Part shown: in pieces, positions 7,579 through 13,761 of the stretch
Numbering within the stretch: the stretch's first letter is position 1
How the letters are laid out: the number at the start of each line of letters is the position of its first letter
Assembly: GCA_019313505.1 (NCBI GenBank)
Contig: JAFDBA010000039.1
Location: forward strand, 1-14,077
Direction: 5' to 3'
DNA from: Deltaproteobacteria bacterium
GTDB lineage: Bacteria > Desulfobacterota > Desulfobacteria > Desulfobacterales > UBA11574
Length of the DNA: 14,077 nt
Program-made: the position numbers and the translations under genes
Notes under the pieces: generated by a model
Seen by the model: only the letters and a program-made list of their open reading frames with translations
Told to the model about the DNA's origin: nothing
Database searches by the model: none

Positions 7579-7711
7579 AAAAGTGCTGAGTCAGCTCAGC
7601 AATCTTTATGAATTCAACAGGAAACTTCAAACATATAAGTTGAAAAAAGAAAACAATAAGGGCAAAAAAATCGTTCGAGCAAAAAACAAAAAGAGCGGTC
7701 ATTTGGGGTGA
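7565..7711 (+). CDS. 48-aa basic ORF overlapping the nucleotidyltransferase 3' end
   Basis: ATG 7565 lies 14 bases before the end of the nucleotidyltransferase frame and opens 48 codons to TGA 7709-7711. The protein (MKKIEKVLSQLSNLYEFNRK..., ending KNKKSGHLG) has a predicted N-terminal amphipathic helix of about 28 residues and a Lys/Arg-rich tail. AAAGG at 7552-7556 is a plausible ribosome site 8 bases ahead. The overlap and orientation are what one expects of a small partner gene in a two-gene module; the basic tail could bind nucleic acid. I do not recognise the family, and a chance ORF in AT-rich DNA is possible. Confidence 0.5.
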   Translation: MKKIEKVLSQLSNLYEFNRKLQTYKLKKENNKGKKIVRAKNKKSGHLG

Positions 7712-7799
7712 TTACAACATTCAAAAAACTTTATCAAGTCCAGTGACCTTGCGGTTACGGCTCAAATCCAACATTATATGAGAAAAAGGAGAAGCTTTT

Positions 7800-8243
7800 A
7801 TGAAAAAAACTAATAACATTTTAATAGATCAAAAAGGAGTTTTACGACAATTCACTGAAGAGCAACAGTCAGTTTTGAAGGCAATGGACAAATGGATTGA
7901 GGCCGTCACTACCACTGATCCAGAAACGGTGTCAAAGTTGTATGCTAAAGATGCTGTTTTTTGGGGTACTGTATCACCTTTTCTGCGGACAACTCCTGAA
8001 GGAACAAAGAATTATTTTGAACATTTCATGGGGTTGAAACATTTAAATGCAATCTATTACAAACCCATGGTAAGAGTGTATGGCGATATTGCAGTAAACA
8101 CTGGTTATTACACATTTTTTTATGAAAAAGATGGTAAAATGATAAGTATACCCGCTCGTTATACTTTTGTTTATCGCAAGAACGGGGATGGTGAGTGGTG
8201 CATCATCGACCATCATTCTTCCGCCGTGCCTCAAAATGAATAG
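7800..8243 (+). CDS. NTF2-fold protein of the SnoaL / CaMKII-association-domain type
   Basis: This 147-residue single-domain protein of the NTF2-like superfamily begins with a helix containing AMDKWIEAVTTTDPETVSKLYAKDAVFWG (from about residue 29). It has the central TGYYTFFYEKDGK strand pair and ends in ARYTFVYRKNGDGEWCIIDHHSSAVP (119-144), whose Arg and HHSS motif are characteristic of CaMKII-association-domain-like bacterial proteins often named SgcJ/EcaC-family. These fold into cone-shaped dimers or larger rings around a ligand pocket; the ligand is not predictable. AAGGAG at 7786-7791, 8 bases before the ATG, fixes the start. No signal peptide is seen. It stands alone between the nucleotidyltransferase cassette and the VapBC pair, with 88 and 98 bases on either side. 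Confidence 0.82.
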   Translation: MKKTNNILIDQKGVLRQFTEEQQSVLKAMDKWIEAVTTTDPETVSKLYAKDAVFWGTVSPFLRTTPEGTKNYFEHFMGLKHLNAIYYKPMVRVYGDIAVNTGYYTFFYEKDGKMISIPARYTFVYRKNGDGEWCIIDHHSSAVPQNE

Positions 8244-8279
8244 CATCAATTTGTAATCTCATAAATTCTGAATAGATTG

Positions 8280-8308
8280 TTGACATTACCCGCTCAAAGT
8301 AATACTAT
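8280..8308 (+). promoter_or_regulatory. Sigma70 promoter of the vapBC-like operon
   Basis: Consensus TTGACA at 8280-8285, a 17-base spacer, and TACTAT at 8303-8308 as the -10 box. It is ideally placed for the operon starting at 8342. Confidence 0.65.
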
Positions 8309-8320
8309 TACCGGTATTAC
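8299..8320. promoter_or_regulatory. Palindromic candidate operator for the AbrB-type antitoxin
   Basis: GTAATAC (8299-8305) is repeated inverted as GTATTAC (8314-8320), and an 8-base palindrome TACCGGTA (8309-8316) lies within. The site covers the -10 box and likely transcription start of the operon. AbrB/MazE-fold antitoxins typically repress their own operons from such sites, so autoregulation is the likely reading. Confidence 0.55.
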
Positions 8321-8341
8321 ACCATACTGGAGGGTCTAATC

Positions 8342-8569
8342 ATGCGAGTTACAACAAAAGGACAAGTTACAATCCCACAAAATATTCGCGAAAAACTAGG
8401 AATAACTCCTGCCACTGAAATTGATTTTATAGAAGAAAAAGGCCGCGTCTATTTAGTGAAGAAAAAGGGAAAAAATATCACAAAACGTAAATTCAACAAA
8501 TTGAGGGGAATTGCAACAGTAAAAATGACAACTGATGAAATTATGGCTTTAACAAGAGGAGACAAATGA
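8342..8569 (+). CDS. AbrB/MazE/SpoVT-fold antitoxin (VapB type)
   Basis: This 75-residue antitoxin has residues 1-45 forming the swapped-hairpin DNA-binding domain (MRVTTKGQVTIPQNIREKLG, then EIDFIEEKGRVYLVKK). The TTKGQVTIP signature is hallmark. Residues 46-75 are a basic, then acidic tail expected to wrap around and neutralise the toxin. GGAGGG at 8329-8334 lies 7 bases before the ATG. The stop overlaps the toxin start by four bases (ATGA), giving translational coupling. Promoter and palindromic operator are readable immediately upstream. The gene is complete and appears functional. The partner is a PIN-domain protein, so this is a VapB-type antitoxin although its fold is of the AbrB class. 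Confidence 0.92.
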   Translation: MRVTTKGQVTIPQNIREKLGITPATEIDFIEEKGRVYLVKKKGKNITKRKFNKLRGIATVKMTTDEIMALTRGDK

Positions 8570-8970
8570 AGGGGGTTCTGGTTGACTCAAATATTATTCT
8601 GGACATTTTCCTCAATGATCCTACTTGGGCCGATTGGTCTGATTTTACATTGGAAAAGCATGCTCACATTACAACACTGTATATTAATCCAATAATTTAT
8701 TCTGAAGTCTCCATTGGGTTTGAACGAATAGAGGAATTGGAGTCAGCTATCAATAAATGTGGATTCCAGATGCTGCAAATTCCCAAAGAGGCCCTGTTTT
8801 TGGCCGGGAAAGCCTTCCTTAGATATAGGAAGAGTAAAGGTGCAAAAAGATCTCCATTGCCCGATTTTTATATTGGTGCACAAGCTGCAATATATGATTT
8901 AGGCTTGATTACACGAGATGTTGCCAGATATCGCACGTATTTTCCAACTATCAAATTAATATGTCCTTAG
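8566..8970 (+). CDS. PIN-domain ribonuclease toxin (VapC type)
   Basis: This 134-residue PIN-domain endoribonuclease is the toxin of the pair. Such toxins cleave tRNA or rRNA when released from the antitoxin. The four acidic residues that bind the metal are all present: D7 (VLVDSNIILDIF), E47 (NPIIYSEVSIG), D100 (SPLPDFYIGA) and D118 (LITRDVARY). The ending RTYFPTIKLICP is typical for the family. AGGAG at 8557-8561 lies inside the antitoxin gene and the ATG overlaps the antitoxin stop. No frameshift or missing active-site residue is seen, so the module should be active. Neighbouring accessory genes and repeats suggest it arrived by transfer. Confidence 0.93.
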   Translation: MKGVLVDSNIILDIFLNDPTWADWSDFTLEKHAHITTLYINPIIYSEVSIGFERIEELESAINKCGFQMLQIPKEALFLAGKAFLRYRKSKGAKRSPLPDFYIGAQAAIYDLGLITRDVARYRTYFPTIKLICP

Positions 8971-9031
8971 GACTCACGAAAAAATAGGCTACGTATTGCA
9001 AAAGCAGGTATCATAAAATACCCGGTATTAT

Positions 9032-9949
9032 TTAATGTAGCTTACAGGCAATTGAAACCCAATCTTCTTGTGTAAGTATCTCGATCACATCAAAACCCAG
9101 CTGTTTTATCTTCTTTAAAACCGGACTCTTTTGCTCCTCGATAATACCCGAGCAGATAAATGTGCCTTTTTTGGCCAATATTTTTTTGATGTCGTCAAGC
9201 AACATTAAAATGGCTTTTGATGTTATATTAGCGGCAACAAGATCAAACCTTCCCGTCACCTTATCGACAAGGTTGCCGGTTATAACATTGAAGGTTGACT
9301 CTGATATCCTGTTTTGCATCAAATTTTTACGGGCAACATCGACTGCAACTTCATCGTTATCAGTTCCCCGGACCTTGCCTGCTCCCAGTTTTGCGGCCGC
9401 AACCATCAGGATACCGGAACCTGTTCCCACATCCAGAAAAAAATCGTCTCTTTTCAGATATTTTTCGATCATTTTAATGCACATGCAGGTTGTGGGATGG
9501 GTTCCTGTACCAAATGCCATGCCAGGATCGATCTCAAGGATGATTTCATCATGTCTATGAGAATATTTTTGCCATGTGGGTTTCACTACGATATTAGCGG
9601 TTATCTTCTCAGGCCGGAAATAAGCCTTCCATATCTGTGCCCAATCTGCTTCATCCATATCAGAATAAACAACGCTGTTTTTAATACCGATTGTATTTTC
9701 AAGTTGGGCTAACTTTTTTTCAATTATTTTGCGCCTTTTTTCGGATTGCTCATCGTTGGGCAGATAGCCGATAACCGCATAATGCTCTGGCATAATAGCA
9801 TTTTTCCCCCAATCTTCCGGATGTTTAATATCCGGCTCTTCCACAACCACACCCTTTAGTCCCAGCTCATAAAAAATATTGGCAATAAGATCTGTGGCCA
9901 ATTGCTTATCTTCGAAATCAAAAAACACCTTTGTTTCTATCCATTTCAT
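9032..9949 (-). CDS. prmA: Ribosomal protein L11 methyltransferase
   Basis: PrmA trimethylates lysines and the N-terminus of ribosomal protein L11 using S-adenosylmethionine, in the cytoplasm. The 305-residue length is usual. Residues 1-100 are the L11-recognition domain, DWAQIWKAYFRPEKI (102-116) the conserved linker, and DPGMAFGTGTHPTT (141-154) the family signature. LDVGTGSGIL (172-181) is the SAM-binding motif I and VAANIT (238-243) the NPPY-equivalent of this family, followed by SGIIEEQ. No good ribosome site precedes the ATG; the upstream bases are an A-run. The gene is codirectional with the radical SAM gene 234 bases upstream, but the repeat between them makes co-transcription uncertain. 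Identification is secure. Confidence 0.95.
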   Translation of the reverse strand: MKWIETKVFFDFEDKQLATDLIANIFYELGLKGVVVEEPDIKHPEDWGKNAIMPEHYAVIGYLPNDEQSEKRRKIIEKKLAQLENTIGIKNSVVYSDMDEADWAQIWKAYFRPEKITANIVVKPTWQKYSHRHDEIILEIDPGMAFGTGTHPTTCMCIKMIEKYLKRDDFFLDVGTGSGILMVAAAKLGAGKVRGTDNDEVAVDVARKNLMQNRISESTFNVITGNLVDKVTGRFDLVAANITSKAILMLLDDIKKILAKKGTFICSGIIEEQKSPVLKKIKQLGFDVIEILTQEDWVSIACKLH

Positions 9950-10069
9950 AATTTTTTTTATGCTATTTTGGATCCATTAGGCGCTTAATTGTAAATTTTG
10001 CTTGCCCAGTGCAATACAGAGTCAATTCCACCGGGGTGCTTTTTATGGCAAAAAATTGCTTCGACAATT

Positions 10070-10195
10070 AAGTGTGAAGTGATCTAAAGTGATCTAAAGT
10101 GCCTAAAGTTAAGGAATACTGCTAATTTGTATAGAAGCTGGGGCGTAGCGACTCCTTAACTTTAGCTCACTTCAAACTTTAGTTCACTTGTAACT
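10070..10195. repeat. Large imperfect hairpin with ctaaagt repeats
   Basis: The left arm holds two exact direct copies of gatctaaagt (10081-10090, 10091-10100) and a variant ending ctaaagttaagga (10103-10115). The right arm starts with its exact inverse tccttaactttag (10153-10165) and continues with cttcaaactttagttcactt. The 13-bp core encloses a 37-base loop. The right arm contains the stop codon of the radical SAM gene (10184-10186). It could act as a terminator or be a REP/MITE-like dispersed repeat. There is no ORF in it. Confidence 0.6.
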
Positions 10196-11542
10196 TTTCC
10201 GGTTTGTCCGGATTAGGTTAAACTTTTCTTTTGGGGGATTAAAGTAACCGTATTGTAAATTCGGGAAAGATTCTTTAATTCGGCGAAGAACATTTTGCAT
10301 GCCCAAAGGACTTCCATGCTGCGCAGCACTCGACATGACATTCCAATATCTTACAGGGTCAAAATTTAAATTTCGCCACTGGATCATGTTTATCGGATAC
10401 TGTTTTAAAAACTCGGCCAGTGCTTCCACTTCTTCCGGAGTGTCGGTAAAACCTGGGCAATTTAAATAGTTTATGGATACAAATTTTTTCTGCTGAAGTG
10501 CAATCTCAATGCTCTGTTTGACATCCGAAAATTTATAACTTTTAGGTCGAAAATATGCATCATAGCAATCTTTTCTGATACTGTTGATACTTATACGGAT
10601 GCTGTCAAGACCTGCTTTAAACAGCTTTTTCAGAACTTTGGGCTTGCTTCCATTGGTATTCATGTTAATTGTGCCGCGACCGGTCACCGAACGTATCTTT
10701 TCTATGGCGGGCATAATGACGTTGGCTGCCAGCAAGGGCTCTCCCTCACACCCCTGCCCGAAACTGACAACGCTTTTTCTTACCAGCTTTATATGTTCAA
10801 GAGATACTTCTGCGATCTCTTCGGGGGAGGGCTTAAAAACAATTCTGTCCTGGCTGTGGGGAATCTCGCCATTGTGCTGTAACGACAAACAGCCCAGGCA
10901 ACTGGCGTTACATCGTTCTGAAGTGGGCAGCGGTGCTTCGTATCTCCCCAAAAAGAAATTGTTGGCCGCCGGACAACCGTATTCCAAGGCACATTTTTCT
11001 AAATGTTTCCTTAGTCTGTTATCCGGCATCTTCTTTTTTATCCTACTAATTCCGTTAATTACATCTTCGGGTTTCATCAGTCTCAAATCCTGCCGCCTTT
11101 CTTTGTCCACACGTATCACGGCAGATCTGAACCCCCCTTTGTGCCATCCTACTGCTCCGTATGAAAAAAGGGGTAGATAACCGGCGACGTTGTTTTCTCT
11201 GTAAGCGCTTATATAAGAATTTACATAGCCGGGCGAATTAAAAGCAGCAACGGGGTATATCATTTCACCGGGTGCATATGGATTTTCCCCCATAGTTTCG
11301 AGCCTGCGGTTTTCCATATTGTACAAGATCGGCTTTCTATCCGGCATGTACATTAGTTCCCCGCCAAAAGGCATGTTGATCGTTTCATCCAATGTCAGGG
11401 GGACCAGGGAAGGACCGGCCATTCCCACGGCAGCATATCCTTTGAGATCAAAAATTTCTCCATTATTATTTGCAACAACGGCCGTCAAAAATTTCTTTCT
11501 ACCTTGAGCCGGCTTCAGCGGCATGGTTTTTTTCACATTCAT
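10184..11542 (-). CDS. Radical SAM enzyme with a distinctive 200-residue N-terminal region
   Basis: This 452-residue radical SAM protein carries the 4Fe-4S motif CNASCLGC at C211, C215 and C218. The GGE-like strand is SFGQGCEGEPLL (260-271), and INMNTNGS with GLDSIRISINS continues the barrel. Residues 1-200 are unusual for the superfamily and contain FGGELMYMPDRKPILYN and a cysteine pair, C184 and C190, just before the barrel. C265 and the Cys of LNCPGF are further candidates for auxiliary ligands. The substrate is unknown; the barrel resembles peptide or small-molecule modifying radical SAM proteins found singly in anaerobes. The start has no clear Shine-Dalgarno sequence, and M7 is an alternative. 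The last five codons and the stop lie in a repeat, so the natural C-terminus may have been altered. Confidence 0.85.
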   Translation of the reverse strand: MNVKKTMPLKPAQGRKKFLTAVVANNNGEIFDLKGYAAVGMAGPSLVPLTLDETINMPFGGELMYMPDRKPILYNMENRRLETMGENPYAPGEMIYPVAAFNSPGYVNSYISAYRENNVAGYLPLFSYGAVGWHKGGFRSAVIRVDKERRQDLRLMKPEDVINGISRIKKKMPDNRLRKHLEKCALEYGCPAANNFFLGRYEAPLPTSERCNASCLGCLSLQHNGEIPHSQDRIVFKPSPEEIAEVSLEHIKLVRKSVVSFGQGCEGEPLLAANVIMPAIEKIRSVTGRGTINMNTNGSKPKVLKKLFKAGLDSIRISINSIRKDCYDAYFRPKSYKFSDVKQSIEIALQQKKFVSINYLNCPGFTDTPEEVEALAEFLKQYPINMIQWRNLNFDPVRYWNVMSSAAQHGSPLGMQNVLRRIKESFPNLQYGYFNPPKEKFNLIRTNRKSYK

Positions 11543-11577
11543 AGAGATAGGTTACGAAATAGCTGAGTATAAATCAA

Positions 11578-11721
11578 ATGGATAAACTTGCAATCAAGGA
11601 AAATCTTGACAGGAAATTTAAGAAGCTCAAGAAAAAAGACAGAGAATTACTTGTGCTGATAGATAGAAAAGTGCAAGAGATACTTGATCTTGATCACCAT
11701 GACAATATTTATAAAACATAG
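11578..11721 (+). pseudogene. RelE-family toxin remnant with in-frame internal deletion
   Basis: A 47-codon frame runs from ATG 11578 to TAG 11719-11721. Residues 1-36 (MDKLAIKENLDRKFKKLKKK..., then VQEIL) look like the first two helices of RelE/ParE-superfamily toxins. The end, DLDHHDNIYKT, looks like the extreme C-terminus of the same group (the DHHDxIY ending). The central beta sheet of about 40 residues, which contains the catalytic positions, is missing, so the two ends appear joined in frame. No antitoxin gene is beside it: upstream is the divergent radical SAM start. It is probably an inactive relic. An independent small protein is the alternative. Confidence 0.55.
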
Positions 11722-11804
11722 TTTTATACTATGATGCGCTCCGCGCACTAAAGTACCTTTGTCTTATAATTTGCGGTAATCTGCGTAATCTGCGGACAAT
11801 AAAA

Positions 11805-11910
11805 TATCCAGCCCGCCCCACCTGTTCCGTAGCTCCGGTAGATGGTACTGGGGCCTGCCCAGTGAAATTCTGCTACGCAGACCCCGATAGGGGAATTCAC
11901 CGGGGTCTAA
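11805..11910. repeat. GC-rich palindromic mosaic repeat
   Basis: This is a GC-rich island in AT-rich DNA. It contains an exact 8-bp inverted pair, agaccccg (11879-11886) and cggggtct (11901-11908), plus the imperfect pair gtgaaattc/gaattcac and cccgcccc/ggggcctgccc words. The word accccgat recurs at 12128-12135, at the edge of the insertion in the other repeat, suggesting a shared repeat family. Confidence 0.55.
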
Positions 11911-12100
11911 ATTAAGTATGACATTTTTTTCACATATATTGGACATTTTTTGTCACAATACCACAGACCATTTATAAAACAACTCAATAGAAAAACAAGT
12001 CAAATCCAATAGTTATCTTACAGTTGTCTGTGAAATACCCAAACGGCATATTATTTGCACACTATAATGTCTTGTAACCTTTGTAATAAATAAAATGCAT

Positions 12101-12318
12101 AGGAATTTCTTTTTTTGGACACAGATTACCCCGATGAAATAGAAAAAGAAAGCCCCAGATAAATGGTCTGCGAATTGAACGGGGTAAACATTTCATTGGG
12201 CAGGCACAGATTATCAAGATTTTTTAATTAAGAAATACAATATTATCTGTGTATACCTGCCCGCTTGTGCTTCGCATGGCAGGCGGGTCTGCGAAAATCT
12301 GTGTCCTATTTAAGTTGA
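12101..12318. repeat. Dispersed repeat, copy 2, carrying two nested insertions
   Basis: Aligned by eye with 6841-6951, the words aggaatttc, ttttttggacacagat, tcaagattttt, caatattatctgtgtata, tctgcgaaaatctg and gtccta recur in order. Copy 2 has 76 extra bases at 12129-12204, ending in near-inverted ccccgatgaaat / atttcattggg, and 32 extra bases at 12256-12287, a GC-rich hairpin-forming cctgcccgc...gcaggcggg. These insertions explain most of the length difference between the copies. Confidence 0.7.
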
Positions 12319-12346
12319 GGAAGTTTGATGCTTGGTATTAATCATT

Positions 12347-12376
12347 TTGCCGGCAATTATTTTGCAGTTATATAAA
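12347..12376 (+). promoter_or_regulatory. Weak candidate promoter of the Flp-like/Gly-rich gene
   Basis: TTGCCG (12347-12352) and TATAAA (12371-12376) are 18 bases apart and lie 20 bases before the start codon, which would leave a very short leader. The match is modest. Transcription could instead start further upstream. Confidence 0.3.
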
Positions 12377-12395
12377 TAGCGGGAGAAAATACCTC

Positions 12396-13451
12396 ATGAC
12401 ATTTCTTTTTACCAATAAAACTAAAAAGTTAAAATCGAACTTATCGGATTCATCCCGGCCATTTTTCCGATTGTTGCGATGTTCCTCCGGCACCAGTTCA
12501 ATTGAGGTTTCGTTAGTCATTGCGCTAATTGTTCTTGGCGCGGTCGTCGCTATGGGCGGACTCGGTGAATCAATTAATGATACGTATCAAGATACCAGTG
12601 ATGTAGTGGCTTTAGTGCAAGGCGGTGGTGATTCTGGTGGCGGCGGCTCCGGAGACGGTGGAACAGGCGGCGGTTCAAGCGATGGCGGTACTGAAAACGG
12701 TGGCACGGGCGATGGCTCCGATGATGGCGGCACGGGCAACGGTTCTAATGACGGTAATACAGGTGGCGGTTCGGACGGCGGCGACACAGGCGGTGGCTCT
12801 GGAGACGGTGCTACGGGCGGTGGTTCAGGCGGAGGCGACACGGGCGGTGGAGGCTCTAATGATGGTGCTACAGGCGGCGGTTCAAGCGGTGGTGATTCTG
12901 TTGATAGTGGCGCGGGCAGTGGAAGTTCAGGTAACGGAGCCACCAGCGGCGGCAACTTTAGTGGTGGCGGCTCAGGAATCGAATCCAGTGGCGGCGGTTC
13001 AGGAGTCGACTCGAGTGGCGGCGGCTCTGGGAGCGGTTCTGACGGAGGCTCCGGCAGTGGTTCAAGCGGTGACGGGTCTGGTGATGGCGGCACGGACGGC
13101 GGTTCAAGCGGTGGCGGGTATGGCAGTGGTACTGCATATGCTGCTGATAGCGGAGCCTCAACCGAAAGCGGGGCTGGAAAAGGTACCGCTTATGCCGCTA
13201 ATACCGCTAATAGGGATGACTCGACCGATGGTAGTTCCGGCGATGGCACTGCTGTTGCCACTGACAGCAATTCTGCCGGAGGGATTGACTTCTCCAGGCT
13301 TTGGCCTTTTGCACTGATAGCCGTCTTTGGCCTTCTGTTCTTCTATTTTTCAAAAGATATGTTGTCCTCTATTTTCAAAAAAAACGAAAAGAAAGGAAAC
13401 CGCAGCCGCAATAAAAAAGCCATGAAATTGTTCATGAAATATTCGAAATAA
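12396..13451 (+). CDS. Flp-pilin-like N-terminus, Gly/Ser/Asp repeat spacer and C-terminal membrane anchor
   Basis: This is a 351-residue predicted envelope protein. Residues 1-31 are a basic leader. G32-TSSIE-V followed by a hydrophobic helix (38-57) matches the type IVb (Flp) prepilin rule of Gly cleavage site with Glu at +5, though Val replaces the usual Tyr. Residues 76-290 are almost only Gly, Ser, Asp, Thr and Asn; from about 84 to 165 they repeat a 9-residue unit like GGSxDGxTG, and later GTAYAA occurs twice. Residues 302-319 (LWPFALIAVFGLLFFYF) form a second membrane helix, followed by a Lys/Arg-rich tail (328-351). The outside spacer would thus be tethered at both ends unless the leader is cleaved. 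GGGAG at 12381-12385 lies 10 bases before the ATG. No tad genes are nearby. The whole architecture is unfamiliar to me. Confidence 0.8.
   Translation: MTFLFTNKTKKLKSNLSDSSRPFFRLLRCSSGTSSIEVSLVIALIVLGAVVAMGGLGESINDTYQDTSDVVALVQGGGDSGGGGSGDGGTGGGSSDGGTENGGTGDGSDDGGTGNGSNDGNTGGGSDGGDTGGGSGDGATGGGSGGGDTGGGGSNDGATGGGSSGGDSVDSGAGSGSSGNGATSGGNFSGGGSGIESSGGGSGVDSSGGGSGSGSDGGSGSGSSGDGSGDGGTDGGSSGGGYGSGTAYAADSGASTESGAGKGTAYAANTANRDDSTDGSSGDGTAVATDSNSAGGIDFSRLWPFALIAVFGLLFFYFSKDMLSSIFKKNEKKGNRSRNKKAMKLFMKYSK
12660..12900 (+). repeat. Imperfect 27-bp coding tandem repeat (9-residue GGSxDGxTG unit)
   Basis: Within the Gly-rich gene, successive units read approximately NGSNDGNTG, GGSDGGDTG, GGSGDGATG, GGSGGGDTG and GGGSNDGATG. 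At DNA level the period is about 27 bases with much synonymous and Asp/Asn/Ser variation, so the array is old or under selection for composition. Such arrays change length by slippage. Confidence 0.65.
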
Positions 13452-13473
13452 ATCAATATATAAATATTTCGCT

Positions 13474-13507
13474 AATAAAACGGGGTCATCATAGACCCTG
13501 TTTTATT
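13474..13507. terminator. Bidirectional Rho-independent terminator
   Basis: A 14-bp stem, aataaaacggggtc (13474-13487) with gaccctgttttatt (13494-13507), contains one G-T wobble and has a 6-base loop. Both flanks are A- and T-rich, giving a U-tract on either strand. It lies 22 bases after the Gly-rich gene and 19 bases after the end of the convergent membrane-protein gene, serving both. Confidence 0.85.
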
Positions 13508-13526
13508 CAAATCACGTTTTGAAATT

Positions 13527-13733
13527 TCATTTGGGCAGTAGACCGTTTAGGTATAGGAATAAAAATGCACAAAGTAAAAAGGCTATAACTGCGCCCCACA
13601 CCTCTTTTATTTTGTACCCGATAAAGATCATAGCTATTACTGCCAACATAACAAGAACTATTCGTGAAATGAACTCAAAAGAGAAAGCAGGCTCTGCCCC
13701 CATTCCTAATAATCCCATATATTCCAAAAACAT
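13527..13733 (-). CDS. 68-aa two-helix membrane protein, function unknown
   Basis: This small integral membrane protein has hydrophobic segments at about residues 25-40 and 47-62 joined by a short KIKEVW loop. A Gly/Met-rich N-terminal stretch (MGLLGMGAEPAF) precedes them. GAGG lies 5 bases before the ATG at 13733, so this start is preferred over an in-frame GTG six bases upstream at 13739, which would overlap the ribosome site. A 10-bp hairpin lies in its leader at 13762-13786. It converges on the Flp-like/Gly-rich gene and shares its terminator; both products are membrane proteins, which hints at but does not prove a common role. I recognise no family. Confidence 0.7.
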   Translation of the reverse strand: MFLEYMGLLGMGAEPAFSFEFISRIVLVMLAVIAMIFIGYKIKEVWGAVIAFLLCAFLFLYLNGLLPK

Positions 13734-13761
13734 AATCACCTCGGCTTTTATTTTTTGTGGT

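Larger units (their letters stand above)
11722..12395. other. 674-base non-coding region made of mosaic repeats
   Basis: No credible gene is seen on either strand. From left to right it holds a piece with ctgcgtaatctgcgg (11780-11794), a palindromic mosaic (11805-11910), about 190 bases of AT-rich unique sequence, the interrupted dispersed repeat (12101-12318), and the leader of the Gly-rich gene. A TATAAT at 12063-12068 lacks a matching -35 box. Confidence 0.5.

Noticed and set aside
10584..11180. A 198-residue plus-strand frame opposite the radical SAM gene
   Set aside because: It is a shadow of the minus-strand gene, whose CxxxCxxC and barrel motifs are unambiguous.
12120..12213. cacagatta on both sides of the 76-base insertion as a true target-site duplication
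   Set aside because: The uninterrupted copy at 6861-6880 already has two similar words (cacagat, caaagatt) side by side, so the duplication may pre-date the insertion.
12660..12900. Regular repeats that might suggest a CRISPR array
   Set aside because: The units are coding, in frame, divergent and contiguous, without unique spacers. No cas gene is present.
12587..13093. A 168-residue Pro-rich open frame on the minus strand
   Set aside because: It is the antisense of the Gly/Ser codons of the 351-aa gene (ggc/ggt read backwards give Pro/Ala codons), has no ribosome site, and the plus frame has prepilin and membrane features.
12625..13317. A 230-residue Ala/Val-rich frame on the plus strand inside the Gly-rich gene
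   Set aside because: It is a frame-shifted reading of the same repeats and is open only because the repeat lacks stop codons.
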